A stretch of DNA of 64,000 nt from an uncultured Bacteroidales bacterium (GCA_902776835.1 CACYRK010000004.1:1-64000), one strand, 5' to 3'. Shown: positions 39,934-49,362, numbered from the stretch's first letter. Numbers and translations are program-made. Notes: generated by a model from the sequence alone, not told the origin.

Positions 39934-41499
39934 ATGAAACACAAATTTACAAAACAATGGCTCAGAGCCTTCGCACTGATGGCCCTGATGCTGACGACCT
40001 CGATGGTCGCCAATGCCGAACAAGGCATGTTCTTGCGCGGCGGATACAACGAAGGCGACCCCAACTGGAACGTTAACCGCGTTAAATTTGAGCAGGTTGG
40101 TGAAGATCTCCTTTCTGCTGTTTACCCCACAGGACCCGGCTTCGAGTTCAAACTTTACTATAAAGCAAGTGAGGATGTCGAGGGTGTGTGGATTGGTTCC
40201 ACCGCCGCTGGCTATGACAATGTGGTTCAAAGCGTCCCATTTACCTTTACAGGAGTAAAGCCCGGTGAAGGCGACAATATGATTATCAACCTAACTGGTA
40301 CTTACCGTTTTACCTACAACACAGCAACCTTTGAATTGGAAATCACTGCTGAGCCTTGCCCGGTCGAGGTGGCAACCGACCTCGTGGGCGGCACAGTAAC
40401 TGCCGATAAGACCGAGGCCGCTGCTGGCGAGACGGTGACCATCACCGTAACACCCGATTATGGTTATGCCGCCAGCAGTAGCAATGTTGATATTGAGTTG
40501 ACCGCCAATCCCGGTTCGGCCCAGGCACCACATCACGCACCACAGGTGGGTGAGATTATCCATCCCGAGGGTGATGCCCAGGCCACTCACGACGCTCCGG
40601 CAACCTACACCTTCACCATGCCTGAGTATCCTTTCGGCGTTTATATTAGTGCCAACTTCAATGAACTTAACCGCCACAAAATTGTAATAGACAACAGGCC
40701 GAATTGCACAGTGACTACCGACCAGCCCGACGACAATGCAGTGCCAGTAGGCGCCGTGGTGACTCTCACATCGCATGTAACCTCGGCCGACGATTTCTTC
40801 TCACCAAGCATAATGGTGAATTCGCAGGTAGGTGTTGTTCCATTCTTTTTCGAACAACTTGAGAATGATGGCTCCGACAAATTCACCTTTACTATGCCGG
40901 ATCTCGACGTTGAAGTACGTCCTGGACTCCAAGCCTACCTGCATGGTGTGGAATTTGATGACGAACGTCACTGGGCGACCTACTACGGAGCCTACAACTT
41001 GACGGTTCCTGAGAATGTAACTGCCTACGCAGTGACAGGTGTGGAAAACGACGAGGTACAAGTTCAACAATTCTTTACCGATGACGACATGTTGTTAATC
41101 CCAAAGAATATGGGTGTGCTGCTCTATAGCGAGACCCCCATGAGAGATATCGTTGCAGGCGTCATTGATGACGAAAAAACGCCAAATCCCAGTTCAAGCC
41201 TTCTTCAAGGTTCGGTGGAGAACATGGAGGTTTCGTCGGGCTATGTGCTTGTCAACGATACGTTCTACCGCAGCCAAGTAGGCACCCTGCCCGCTCACCG
41301 CTGCTACCTGCCGACGACCAGCGTGCCTGCCGGCGCACCCCGCATGCTGAAGATTCGCCGTCCTGGCGAGGGTGGCGTGGTCACCGGCGTTGAGAGCATC
41401 AACACCAGCGACGTGGTGAGTGTGAAGTACGTCAACCTGAGCGGAATGACCAGCGACGCAAAATCATCAAGTAAAACCATCTTAATACAACAAAAATGA
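39934..41499 (+). CDS. Secreted InlB-repeat protein with damaged T9SS C-terminal domain
   Basis: The 521-residue protein has a signal peptide (KQWLRAFALMALMLTTSMVANA), an N-terminal beta domain of about 90 residues (MFLRGGYNEGDPNWN to GVWIGSTAAGY) reminiscent of carbohydrate-binding modules, a divergent InlB repeat (about 145-230, GGTVTADKTEAAAGETVTITV), a second such region, the HWATYYGAYNLTVPENVTAYAVTG domain and LPAHRCYLP. It ends with the T9SS-type start VKYVNLSGMTS. The last residues read AKSSSKTILIQQK, not the usual KIIK/KMVK end; read in the neighbouring frame the same bases give KIIK and a stop, so a small indel has shifted the frame. The IS982 element also separates it from its promoter. 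Confidence 0.78.
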   Translation: MKHKFTKQWLRAFALMALMLTTSMVANAEQGMFLRGGYNEGDPNWNVNRVKFEQVGEDLLSAVYPTGPGFEFKLYYKASEDVEGVWIGSTAAGYDNVVQSVPFTFTGVKPGEGDNMIINLTGTYRFTYNTATFELEITAEPCPVEVATDLVGGTVTADKTEAAAGETVTITVTPDYGYAASSSNVDIELTANPGSAQAPHHAPQVGEIIHPEGDAQATHDAPATYTFTMPEYPFGVYISANFNELNRHKIVIDNRPNCTVTTDQPDDNAVPVGAVVTLTSHVTSADDFFSPSIMVNSQVGVVPFFFEQLENDGSDKFTFTMPDLDVEVRPGLQAYLHGVEFDDERHWATYYGAYNLTVPENVTAYAVTGVENDEVQVQQFFTDDDMLLIPKNMGVLLYSETPMRDIVAGVIDDEKTPNPSSSLLQGSVENMEVSSGYVLVNDTFYRSQVGTLPAHRCYLPTTSVPAGAPRMLKIRRPGEGGVVTGVESINTSDVVSVKYVNLSGMTSDAKSSSKTILIQQK

Positions 41500-43073
41500 A
41501 AAAAAGTTTTATCAAACAATGGCTCAGAGCCTTCGCTCTGATGGCCCTGATGCTGACGACCTCGATGGTCGCAAGTGCTGCCGACCGCTATTACTTGCGC
41601 GGAGGTTTAACTGACGATGACCCGGGCTGGAGCTCCAATGATCATCCATTTCGGACACGTCCAGATATGCCCGGCAAGGTCTACGGAGAATTCACAGCAC
41701 CCAGTGGATTCGAGTTTAAGTTGGTCTATATTGCCGATGGAACCGACGAGGAAGTGTGGATTGGCTCTAACAATGGCGGCTATGCCCATGTGGCAAATGA
41801 AATTCCTTATACCTTTACCAGCGTGAAGCCGAATGAAGGCGAAAACATGATCATCGGTAGGGAAGGCACTTACCGCTTCATCTACGACATCACCAACGAA
41901 GAGTTGCAACTCGAGTACATTCCTTGCCCTGTAGAAATATTTTATGAAGGCCATTTCGAGGGTGGCTCCATCACTTTAAACAAGACTAAAGCCGTTCAAG
42001 GCGAAACAGTGACTCTCACCGTCACTCCCGATTATGGCTATGTTTGCAACAAAGACAATATCACCATCGAGCTGACAATCGAAGCAGATATTGCCCAGGC
42101 TCCGCGACGCGCACCGCAGGTGGGCGACAAAATCCAACTCGAAGGCGACGCCCAGGCCACTCACGACGCTCCGGCAACCTACACCTTCACCATGCCTGAG
42201 TATCCCTACGGCGTGGTTCTATCGGCGGCAGAATTTCAGGAAATCCCAAAGCATAAGATTTCGCTTGTGAACGACCAAGCACACTGCACAGTCGCTACCG
42301 ACCAAACCGATAATGATGCCGTGTTCGAAGGCGCCCTGGTGACTGTGACACCCACCGCGACTCCCGCCGAAGACTTTGTCGCAACCGGCCTGGACATTTT
42401 CATTAGCGGTCAAGGCGTACTCGAGCCTGCCGACATTGATGTGACCGCCAATGGCGACGGCTCCTTCTCTTTCGTTATGCCTGAATATGACATCCTTGTG
42501 AGTCCCCAATTTAAAGCCTACCTGCATGGCGTAGTGTTAGACCCCGGACGCAACCACTGGGCCACCTACTTCGGAGCCTATAACCTCTATGTTCCCGAAG
42601 GCGTAACGGCCTACGTAGTCACCGGTGTGGAAAACGACGAGGTGACGGTTGAACAGACTGATATCATTCCCATGAATACGGGTGTGCTGCTCTATGCCGA
42701 ACATCTTGAAGAACCTATGTTCGACATCACCACTGATTACATCAACGAAATCGTCGCTGGAGGAAACAGCCTGCTGCGTGGCTATGCCGACACGGAAGTG
42801 TCTATTATGGGCTATGTATTGTACGAAGACAAGTTTATCCTCAGTAACGTCAGAGGCGCCCTGCCCGCTCACCGCTGCTATCTGCCGATGGCCAGCGTGC
42901 CTGCCGGCGCACCCCGTGTGCTGAAGATTGTGCGTCCTGGCGAGGGTGGCGTGGTCACCGGCGTTGAGAGCATCAACACCAGCGACGTGGTGAGTGTGAA
43001 GTACGTCAACCTGAGCGGAATGACCAGCGACCGCGCCGACGGCACCACCGAGACCATCAAGATGGTCAAGTAA
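41496..43073 (+). CDS. Secreted InlB-repeat protein with T9SS sorting domain (paralogue 2)
   Basis: The 525-residue protein is the close paralogue of the 39934 gene: the same signal peptide (KQWLRAFALMALMLTTSMVASA), N-terminal domain (YYLRGGLTDDDPGWS), InlB-type repeats (GGSITLNKTKAVQGETVTLTV), the HWATYFGAYNLYVPEGVTAYVVTG domain and LPAHRCYLP. It ends with an undamaged sorting domain (VKYVNLSGMTSDRADGTTETIKMVK). It overlaps the preceding gene by 4 nt. Near-identical DNA at both ends of the two genes points to recombination or gene conversion between them. It is probably a surface-anchored glycan-binding or adhesive protein; the function is unproven. Confidence 0.8.
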   Translation: MKKSFIKQWLRAFALMALMLTTSMVASAADRYYLRGGLTDDDPGWSSNDHPFRTRPDMPGKVYGEFTAPSGFEFKLVYIADGTDEEVWIGSNNGGYAHVANEIPYTFTSVKPNEGENMIIGREGTYRFIYDITNEELQLEYIPCPVEIFYEGHFEGGSITLNKTKAVQGETVTLTVTPDYGYVCNKDNITIELTIEADIAQAPRRAPQVGDKIQLEGDAQATHDAPATYTFTMPEYPYGVVLSAAEFQEIPKHKISLVNDQAHCTVATDQTDNDAVFEGALVTVTPTATPAEDFVATGLDIFISGQGVLEPADIDVTANGDGSFSFVMPEYDILVSPQFKAYLHGVVLDPGRNHWATYFGAYNLYVPEGVTAYVVTGVENDEVTVEQTDIIPMNTGVLLYAEHLEEPMFDITTDYINEIVAGGNSLLRGYADTEVSIMGYVLYEDKFILSNVRGALPAHRCYLPMASVPAGAPRVLKIVRPGEGGVVTGVESINTSDVVSVKYVNLSGMTSDRADGTTETIKMVK

Positions 43074-43083
43074 AAACCGAGTT

Positions 43084-43632
43084 ATGCGATTCATTAACAA
43101 AACATTGTGCTTGCTGATGGTGCTGCTGTGCGGCACCACAGCAGTGGCACAAACGACCGACAAGGTGACGATTAACACCGCCACTGGTGGCAGTGTGGTG
43201 GTCGACAACCTTAACCCGGCCTCAGGCGAGACGGTGACCATCACCGTAAAGCCCGATGTGGGTTATAAGATTGAAAAGGCCGACATCATCGTTGAGGCCA
43301 CCATCGACCCGGGCTTTGCACACGCTCCGGCAGTGGCAGCACCAATGGTGGGCTACTTTCTGCCCCTGGAAGGTAATCAGCCCTACGACACAACGGCCGA
43401 GGCAAGTTACACCTTTGTTATGCCAGAGGAGCCACTCAATGCACTGGTGACCGCACAATTCAAAAAACAGACCATAACGGGCGTGAATAGCACCGCTATG
43501 TCGCAGCCAGTGACCGGAGTGCGCTATGTCGACCTCTCGGGACGCGTGAGCACGATGCCACACATGGGCATCAACGTGGTGGTTACCACATATGCCGACG
43601 GCACACGCACCGTGACCCGCATGATGAAATGA
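43084..43632 (+). CDS. Short secreted paralogue: one InlB repeat plus T9SS domain
   Basis: The 182-residue protein keeps only the signal peptide (MRFINKTLCLLMVLLCGTTAVAQ), one divergent InlB repeat (TATGGSVVVDNLNPASGETVTITVKPDVGY to TFVMPEEPLNALVTAQF) and a complete sorting domain (RYVDLSGRVSTMPHMGINVVVTTYADGTRTVTRMMK). It starts 10 nt after the previous gene and is followed by a strong terminator, so it belongs to the same operon. It shows what the minimal unit of this family looks like. Confidence 0.8.
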   Translation: MRFINKTLCLLMVLLCGTTAVAQTTDKVTINTATGGSVVVDNLNPASGETVTITVKPDVGYKIEKADIIVEATIDPGFAHAPAVAAPMVGYFLPLEGNQPYDTTAEASYTFVMPEEPLNALVTAQFKKQTITGVNSTAMSQPVTGVRYVDLSGRVSTMPHMGINVVVTTYADGTRTVTRMMK

Positions 43633-43653
43633 CCATGACTTACAATACCAATG

Positions 43654-43689
43654 GCCGCCGCAGTGCTAAACGCATTGCGGCGGCTATTG
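43654..43689 (+). terminator. Terminator after the secreted triplet
   Basis: A perfect 9-bp stem, GCCGCCGCA (43654-43662) with TGCGGCGGC (43676-43684), followed by TATTGTT. Confidence 0.8.
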
Positions 43690-43700
43690 TTATGTAACCT

Positions 43701-43740
43701 CAATCGAGCATTCGAACAATCGAGCAATCGAACATTCGAG
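43701..43740. repeat. TCGA-rich repeat string
   Basis: AATCGAGCATTCGAACAATC and variants, same family as at 3470 and 38539, between two genes that read towards each other. Confidence 0.7.
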
Positions 43741-43757
43741 GGGGCGGGGTGAAGTGT

Positions 43758-44561
43758 TTAATCGTTGGTTGGGATGTGGCGTTGGCGGACGGCTTCGAAG
43801 AGGAGGATGGCTGCGCTGACCGAGACGTTCAGCGAGTCGATGGCGCCCTGCATGGGGATGAGGATGTGGGCGTCGGCAGCGACACGCCAGGCATCGGTGA
43901 GTCCGGTGGCCTCGGTGCCCATGACGATGGCTGTGGGGCGCGTCATGTCGGTATCGTAATAGGGCTTGGAGTCCTGCAACTGTGCTGTGAGGATGGTGAT
44001 GTGGTGGCGCTTGAGAAACTCGATGCACTCTTGCGAAGTGCACGCCACGCAAGGCACGGTGAAGAAGGCACCCACCGAACTGCGAATCAGGTTGGGGTTG
44101 AAGAGGTCGGTAAGCGGGTCGCAGACGATTACGGCATCGGCTGCTGCGGCATCGGCTGTGCGCAGCACGGCTCCCAGGTTGCCAGGCTTCTCCACGCTCT
44201 CGAGGACGATAATCAGCGGCGAAGGGCTCAACTGCAGGTCGTCGAGGCGCCGATGGTGCGGCCTGACGATTGCCACGAGGCCCTCGGTGCCGCCGCGATA
44301 GGCAATCTTCTCGTAGACGGCGGGCGACACCTGGATGAGCGTCGCGCCGCCAGTGTCGCATGCGAGTTCACCGGCGAGTTCCGGGCAGTAGTACACCGCC
44401 ACGGCCTCGTGCCCGGCATCAAGACAATGCTGCAACTCGCGTCGTCCCTCCACCACGGCGAGACCGCTCTCGCGCCTGGCAGCCGACTTGAGTTGCAACT
44501 CCATTAGCCTCTTCACCTCGGGGTTCTGGAGGCTCGTTATTGTCTTTTGAGCGTCGCCCAT
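43758..44561 (-). CDS. SpoU/TrmH-family RNA 2'-O-methyltransferase
   Basis: A 267-residue SPOUT methyltransferase: an N-terminal RNA-binding domain of the SpoU_sub_bind type (about 15-100, NPEVKRLMELQLKSAARRESG then VVEGRRELQHCL) and a knotted catalytic domain with the three SpoU motifs, ESVEKPGNLGAVLRTADA, IVMGTEATGL and IPMQGAIDSLNVSVSAAILLFE. Members methylate ribose 2'-OH in rRNA or tRNA; the exact target cannot be read from sequence. It is 9 nt downstream of panD on the same strand. Confidence 0.92.
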   Translation of the reverse strand: MGDAQKTITSLQNPEVKRLMELQLKSAARRESGLAVVEGRRELQHCLDAGHEAVAVYYCPELAGELACDTGGATLIQVSPAVYEKIAYRGGTEGLVAIVRPHHRRLDDLQLSPSPLIIVLESVEKPGNLGAVLRTADAAAADAVIVCDPLTDLFNPNLIRSSVGAFFTVPCVACTSQECIEFLKRHHITILTAQLQDSKPYYDTDMTRPTAIVMGTEATGLTDAWRVAADAHILIPMQGAIDSLNVSVSAAILLFEAVRQRHIPTND

Positions 44562-44570
44562 GAGGTGATG

Positions 44571-44921
44571 TTAAATCAGGCGGTTGGTGCGAGTGTCGGG
44601 AAACACGACTTTCGGCTTGAAATCGCGGGCCTCCTCAGGAGTCATGTAGCCGTAGGCCATGATGATCACCACGTCGCCGGTCATCACCTTGCGTGCGGCA
44701 GCGCCGTTGAGGCAAATCTCGCCCTTTCCGCGCTCTCCGGCAATGACGTAGGTGTCGAGGCGCTCGCCATTGTTGTTATCGACGATATAGACCCTCTCGC
44801 CAGCCACGATGCCGGCGGCGTCCATCAGGTCCTCGTCGATGGTGATGCTGCCGATGTAGTCGAGGTTGGCACCGGTGACTGTGACGCGGTGAATCTTTGA
44901 CTTAACAACTTGGATATACAT
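44571..44921 (-). CDS. panD: Aspartate 1-decarboxylase
   Basis: A 116-residue precursor that self-cleaves between G24 and S25 (YIGSITID) to form the pyruvoyl cofactor. K9, in VVKSKIHR, and the [12 protein letters not shown] and GAAARKV segments are conserved. It makes beta-alanine for pantothenate and lies 42 nt after panC, which uses its product. Confidence 0.95.
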   Translation of the reverse strand: MYIQVVKSKIHRVTVTGANLDYIGSITIDEDLMDAAGIVAGERVYIVDNNNGERLDTYVIAGERGKGEICLNGAAARKVMTGDVVIIMAYGYMTPEEARDFKPKVVFPDTRTNRLI

Positions 44922-44963
44922 GGTAGTAGAGTGTGTGTTTCTTGTTGAATGTTACTAATGTGA

Positions 44964-45809
44964 TTAGCCCTTGTAGCGGATGTTGTCGATTTCGCGCACA
45001 TCGCCGCAGTACACGGTGATGCATCCCACCACGTCGTCGCTGTCGTCCCAGTTCTCGAGAGGCTGTAGCGTGGTTCCATCGCAAATCGAGAAGTACTCCA
45101 CGTCCATCTCGGGGAATGCGTTGATGGTGTCGACGACCCAGTCGTGTGTCTGTTGCAGTGAGTGGTCCTGTGCAAAGTCGAGGCTTCGCTTGAGCGTGCC
45201 GTAGATGTTTGGGGCGATTTTGCGCACCAGCGGCGTGAGTCGCACATTTCGGCTGCTCTTTGCCAGGCCGTCGTCCTCGCGTATGCAGGGGCAGGTGACG
45301 ATGTCGAGGTCAAATCCCAACTGGGCCACCATGGCGCGTATCACGGCAATCTGCTGGAAGTCCTTCTCGCCGAAATAGGCGCGTGTGGGCTTCACGAAGT
45401 CGAAGAGTTTGCTCACGATTTGGCACACGCCGTTGAAGTGCCCCGGCCGGTAAGCGCCCTCCATCACCTGGGTGACTGGGCCAAGGTCGAACACGCGCGT
45501 GTCGGGCTCGGGATAAATCTCGTCGACGGTGGGCATGAAGGCCACATCCACGCCGCACGACTCGAGCAACGCAGCATCGGCGGTAGCAGTGCGCGGATAG
45601 GTGCGCAGGTCGTCCTGGTTGTTGAATTGCGTGGGATTCAAGAACACGCTCACCACCACTACGTCGTTTTCGCGACGTGCGCGCTCCACGAGCGACTTGT
45701 GGCCCTCGTGCAAGGCACCCATGGTGGGCACCAGGCCGATGGTGCGATGGTTCTGAACAAAGGCGTCGACAGCCTTGCGTAATTCACTCACTGTGTTGAT
45801 TATCTTCAT
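44964..45809 (-). CDS. panC: Pantothenate synthetase
   Basis: The 281-residue ligase joins pantoate and beta-alanine. The nucleotide-binding [12 protein letters not shown] motif (HxGH at 34-37) is present, followed by [25 protein letters not shown] and the KSSRNVRL loop. The start at 45809 is standard. It is transcribed with panD; panB is not in the window. Confidence 0.96.
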   Translation of the reverse strand: MKIINTVSELRKAVDAFVQNHRTIGLVPTMGALHEGHKSLVERARRENDVVVVSVFLNPTQFNNQDDLRTYPRTATADAALLESCGVDVAFMPTVDEIYPEPDTRVFDLGPVTQVMEGAYRPGHFNGVCQIVSKLFDFVKPTRAYFGEKDFQQIAVIRAMVAQLGFDLDIVTCPCIREDDGLAKSSRNVRLTPLVRKIAPNIYGTLKRSLDFAQDHSLQQTHDWVVDTINAFPEMDVEYFSICDGTTLQPLENWDDSDDVVGCITVYCGDVREIDNIRYKG

Positions 45810-45880
45810 TTTCGATTGTGTTTTAACCCAAATAAATCATGTGAATTTCACCCTTGCTTGAGCAAATCTCGTGCCAAGCG

Positions 45881-48370
45881 TTACTTGATGCGTTTCAGGA
45901 AGAGGTAGGTGGTTACGCTCTCCTTGCCCAGATAGAAGGCCCGTGCCTTCACCAACTGGGTGTCGGCGGGAATAGCCACCGGCGCTTCCCAAACGGCAGA
46001 GTTCATCGTTGGCTCGGTGCCGTCGAGGGTGTAGCGCACGGTCACCCCGGGATATGGCGCATTGGCAAGCAGTTTGCCGTCGACCACCATGATGCCCGGC
46101 TGCGCCAGGCGGAAGTTCCATCCGCGACGGTGCAGCATGGGCAACTCCTGTGTGCCAATCTTGAGGTTGTACTGATGGCGGGCGCTGTCGTACATCGCCA
46201 CGTTGCTCAGGTCGGCGCTCCACTCGGGGTCGGCGTTCCATCCACGCTCCACGAGTCCGAGCATCTTCGGCAGCACATAGTATTGCAACTGGTCGAAACT
46301 GCGCAGCGTCTCGGCCCACAGTTGCCCCTGCACGCCGATGATGTTGGCCGGCTTGGTCAGCGCGGCCTTTCCGGCTGCTGCCGTGGTCACGTCGATGGGC
46401 GTGCCGTCGTAGGCCGTGCGTGCGCTGGCGTAGACATTGTGAGGCAGAGCGTTCCAGGTGGCAAACTCGTCGACCGCCCCACCCCAGTGCAGACCTTTCT
46501 CATACTGGTGCCAGTTGTAGCCGAAATCGATGTAGAAGTTGGGAGCGTTCGACAGGATGACGGGATAGCCGGCATTGGCGATTATGTGCGCCACCTCGTC
46601 GCGCTTGCCCACCGTCTGCCAAGCGTTTACGCCGGCGATGCGCGGTGCCAACTGTGCGTTGAAGGCATCGCTGTGGTTCAGCGCCACCTCTTGCCATCCC
46701 TCGATGCGTATGCCGCGCTTGAAGAGCATCTGGCTCACGCGGTCGATGTAGTACTCGCTCACGGCGTGCTCATCCTTGAGGTTCTCGCGCTGCATGAGCG
46801 CCGCCACTGCTGGCGACTGCGTCCAAGCCCCGGTGGCCACCTCGTCGCCGCCCAGATGCACGATGTGCAGCCTCAGACCGGCAGCGCGATACATTGCCTC
46901 GAGTTCGCTAACCACCTTGTCGATAAAGCGGTAAGTGCCCTCGCTGGCCACGTTCAGCACGTTGTCGTGATAACTCTGTGCCGAGGTGTACTGCGATGTA
47001 TTCTGTGCGTCCCACAGCACGTACTCGTCGGCCTGCTGCGGATGCGCCGCGCGCAGGCGGTTTTGGCGGGCCTTCATCGCCACGATGGCGGCTCGGGCAT
47101 GTCCAGGCGTCTCAATCTCGGGGATAATCATCACGCCACGGTCGGCTGCGAAGCGCAGCAGGTCGATAAAGTCGGCGCGGGTGATATATCCGTTGGCGCT
47201 CTGGCTCAGGTCGTTGGGGTTGCCATTGCCGTCGAAGATTTGCGCCAGGAAGTCGCTCTCGTCGAGTGTGCATCCTCGTCGCGACGCCACCTGCGTGAGT
47301 TCGGGCAGACCGGGAATCTCCAGTCGCCACGCCTCGTCGTCGGTGAAGTGGAATTGCAAGCGGTTAATCTTGTAATATGCCAGCAGGCCCACGAAGCGCT
47401 TCAGGTCGTCGTAGCGCGTGAAGTTGCGTGCTATGTCGAGCATAAAGCCTCGGTACGGCATGTCGGGATAGTCGGCCAGATGTGCGTTTTGCAGGTTGCG
47501 GTCCTTGCTGTGGTCGATGGCTGCGAGCAGCGTGGTCACGCCATTGATGACACCGCGCTCGCTGGCTCCGGTGATGGTGATGTCGCCGTCGCGCACGTCG
47601 AGGGTATAGAATTCCGGATTGCTGTTCAACTTGCGGCTCACCTTCAGCCATATGGTCGTGGCTTGTCCGCTGGCGCTGTAGATGCTGCGCTCACGCAGGC
47701 CCTCCACCAGGTAGCGGCGGGCACGGCGGGTGTCGCGCTTCCATATCGGGCCAGCCTTGATGGAGACCACACTGCCGATGCGTGTGTAGCCGGCGCTCAC
47801 GTCGACGTGCTTGGGCATCGGGAAGATGTCGTAGTCGTTGCCTGTGTAGGCGTCGCCGATGTTGTTGATGGCCTCGTTGTGGGCGTAGACGTGGTTGCCG
47901 TCGGGGTAGTCGGCACGCGTAACCCACTGCCCAGGCTTGTCGAGGGGTGCGATGGTCAGTTCCACGGGCACAGGCTTGCTCAGGTTGCCGTCCATCACGA
48001 TGTGCGCTCCCGCCGGGGCATAGCAGATGTTGACCATCGTGCCGCGCATGGTCATGTTGACAATCAGTGAGTCGCCCGGTGCCAGCGGCTTATAAGCGCT
48101 GTTGGGCGTGATGCGGTAGTAGGTTGTCGACACCTCCTCGATATCCACGGGCGAGTCGGCCGGGAGGATGAGTTTGCGCGAGAACTGGTTGAAGAAAATC
48201 TGCCAGCCGTCGGCCAGCGCAGCCTTCGACGTGTTTTTGATGATAAACCGCGAGGTGTAATTGCCCTCCTCAGGGTTGTTCATGCCCATTTCCCACCGCA
48301 TCGTCACAGGCGACTGTGCCATCACGGCGAGCGATATGGCGGCTATAGCCATCAGAAATATTCGTTTCAT
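45881..48370 (-). CDS. Secreted beta-N-acetylhexosaminidase (GH20)
   Basis: The 829-residue protein has a signal peptide (1-18, LAVMA), a chitobiase-like carbohydrate-binding domain (about 22-150), a GH20b domain (about 185-300), the GH20 barrel (about 305-650) with the catalytic pair D509/E510 in HLGGDEVATGAW, and a C-terminal domain ending VTYLFLKRIK that contains PGVTVRYTLDGTEPT of the Fn3-associated type. It removes terminal N-acetylhexosamines from glycans, probably host mucin or peptidoglycan fragments. No T9SS sorting domain is seen, so it is probably periplasmic. The minus-strand promoter TATTTTTG lies at 48425-48432. Confidence 0.93.
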   Translation of the reverse strand: MKRIFLMAIAAISLAVMAQSPVTMRWEMGMNNPEEGNYTSRFIIKNTSKAALADGWQIFFNQFSRKLILPADSPVDIEEVSTTYYRITPNSAYKPLAPGDSLIVNMTMRGTMVNICYAPAGAHIVMDGNLSKPVPVELTIAPLDKPGQWVTRADYPDGNHVYAHNEAINNIGDAYTGNDYDIFPMPKHVDVSAGYTRIGSVVSIKAGPIWKRDTRRARRYLVEGLRERSIYSASGQATTIWLKVSRKLNSNPEFYTLDVRDGDITITGASERGVINGVTTLLAAIDHSKDRNLQNAHLADYPDMPYRGFMLDIARNFTRYDDLKRFVGLLAYYKINRLQFHFTDDEAWRLEIPGLPELTQVASRRGCTLDESDFLAQIFDGNGNPNDLSQSANGYITRADFIDLLRFAADRGVMIIPEIETPGHARAAIVAMKARQNRLRAAHPQQADEYVLWDAQNTSQYTSAQSYHDNVLNVASEGTYRFIDKVVSELEAMYRAAGLRLHIVHLGGDEVATGAWTQSPAVAALMQRENLKDEHAVSEYYIDRVSQMLFKRGIRIEGWQEVALNHSDAFNAQLAPRIAGVNAWQTVGKRDEVAHIIANAGYPVILSNAPNFYIDFGYNWHQYEKGLHWGGAVDEFATWNALPHNVYASARTAYDGTPIDVTTAAAGKAALTKPANIIGVQGQLWAETLRSFDQLQYYVLPKMLGLVERGWNADPEWSADLSNVAMYDSARHQYNLKIGTQELPMLHRRGWNFRLAQPGIMVVDGKLLANAPYPGVTVRYTLDGTEPTMNSAVWEAPVAIPADTQLVKARAFYLGKESVTTYLFLKRIK

Positions 48371-48424
48371 GTTGCGTTCGATAATAGATTATTGCGCTGC
48401 TTACGTGCAGAGCGTTTCAATCGG

Positions 48425-48432
48425 CAAAAATA
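48425..48432 (-). promoter_or_regulatory. Promoter -7 element for the GH20 gene
   Basis: Read on the minus strand, TATTTTTG fits TAnnTTTG and lies about 55 nt before the start at 48370. The gap to truA (48433-48609) also holds three near-tandem TTTCTAGA(A/G) units at 48554-48580. Confidence 0.5.
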
Positions 48433-48609
48433 CTCTAAAACGATGACATACACAAGCATTTTCGCAATTACTCCCCAAATTGCCCTCACCAGGGCCTATC
48501 ACCAGGCCCTGCCACAGCCCCAAGAACCCATAGAATCCCTAAAAAAATATAGAATTTCTAGAGTTTCTAGAATTTCTAGTGGCTAAGGCAAAGCCGGGCG
48601 GCTTATCTC

Positions 48610-49359
48610 CTACTCGATAGGGTAAGGATAGGTAATGTCCCAGAGGAAGAGTGCGTGGCCGGGCATCGAAGTGCCTGCCTGGCAGCGGTCTTTGCGCTCG
48701 ATGATGCGGCAAAACTCGTCGACCGTGATTTTGTGGCGGCCCACCTCGACGAGGGTGCCCACCACGGCGCGCACCATGTTGCGCAGGAAGCGGTCGGCGG
48801 TGATGGTGAACACCCACTGGTCGCCCTCGCGTGTCCAGCGTGCGTGGGTGATGACGCAGTTGTTGGTCTTGACGTCGGTGTGCAATTTTGAGAACGAGGT
48901 GAAGTCGCGGTAGGTCATCATTCGCTCGGCAGCCTGATTCATCAGGTCGAAGTCGAGGCCAGGCCTCGTGCGCCAACTGAGCGGATACAAGAACGGCGAC
49001 TTGTGCTCGTGCAGGAAGTATTTATAGGTGCGGCTGGTGGCGTCGAAGCGCGCGTGCGCCGTGGGATGCACGGCACAGATGCTGTGGATGGCGATGTCGC
49101 GGGGCAGTATGCCGTTGAGTTTATGCACCAATGCGGGGCAGTCGTCGATGGGGTTTGGCGCGTCGAAATGCGCCACCATCAAGGCGGCGTTAACACCCGT
49201 GTCGGTCCGCCCGGCGCCTGTGACGGCGATGGGCGCGCGCATCACGGTTGCCAGAGCGCCCTCGAGCGTCTGCTGCACACTGTTGTCGTGAGGCTGTATT
49301 TGCCAGCCGTGGTAAGCCTCGCCTCGGTAACTCAGCCTGATGAAGTAGCGCGTAGCCAT
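48610..49359 (-). CDS. truA: tRNA pseudouridine synthase A
   Basis: The 249-residue enzyme modifies uridines 38-40 of tRNA anticodon stems. The catalytic aspartate is D53 in AGRTDTGVNA; RLSYRGEAYHGWQ, the FDATSRTYKYFLHE segment and FLRNMVRAVVGTLVEVG are also conserved. It starts 3 nt after the stop of speA, so the two are co-transcribed. Confidence 0.95.
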   Translation of the reverse strand: MATRYFIRLSYRGEAYHGWQIQPHDNSVQQTLEGALATVMRAPIAVTGAGRTDTGVNAALMVAHFDAPNPIDDCPALVHKLNGILPRDIAIHSICAVHPTAHARFDATSRTYKYFLHEHKSPFLYPLSWRTRPGLDFDLMNQAAERMMTYRDFTSFSKLHTDVKTNNCVITHARWTREGDQWVFTITADRFLRNMVRAVVGTLVEVGRHKITVDEFCRIIERKDRCQAGTSMPGHALFLWDITYPYPIE

Positions 49360-49362
49360 GCG

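Noticed and set aside
45854..48070. 738-residue plus-strand open frame opposite the GH20 gene
   Set aside because: Same kind of shadow; the minus strand encodes a full GH20 enzyme with its catalytic DE pair.
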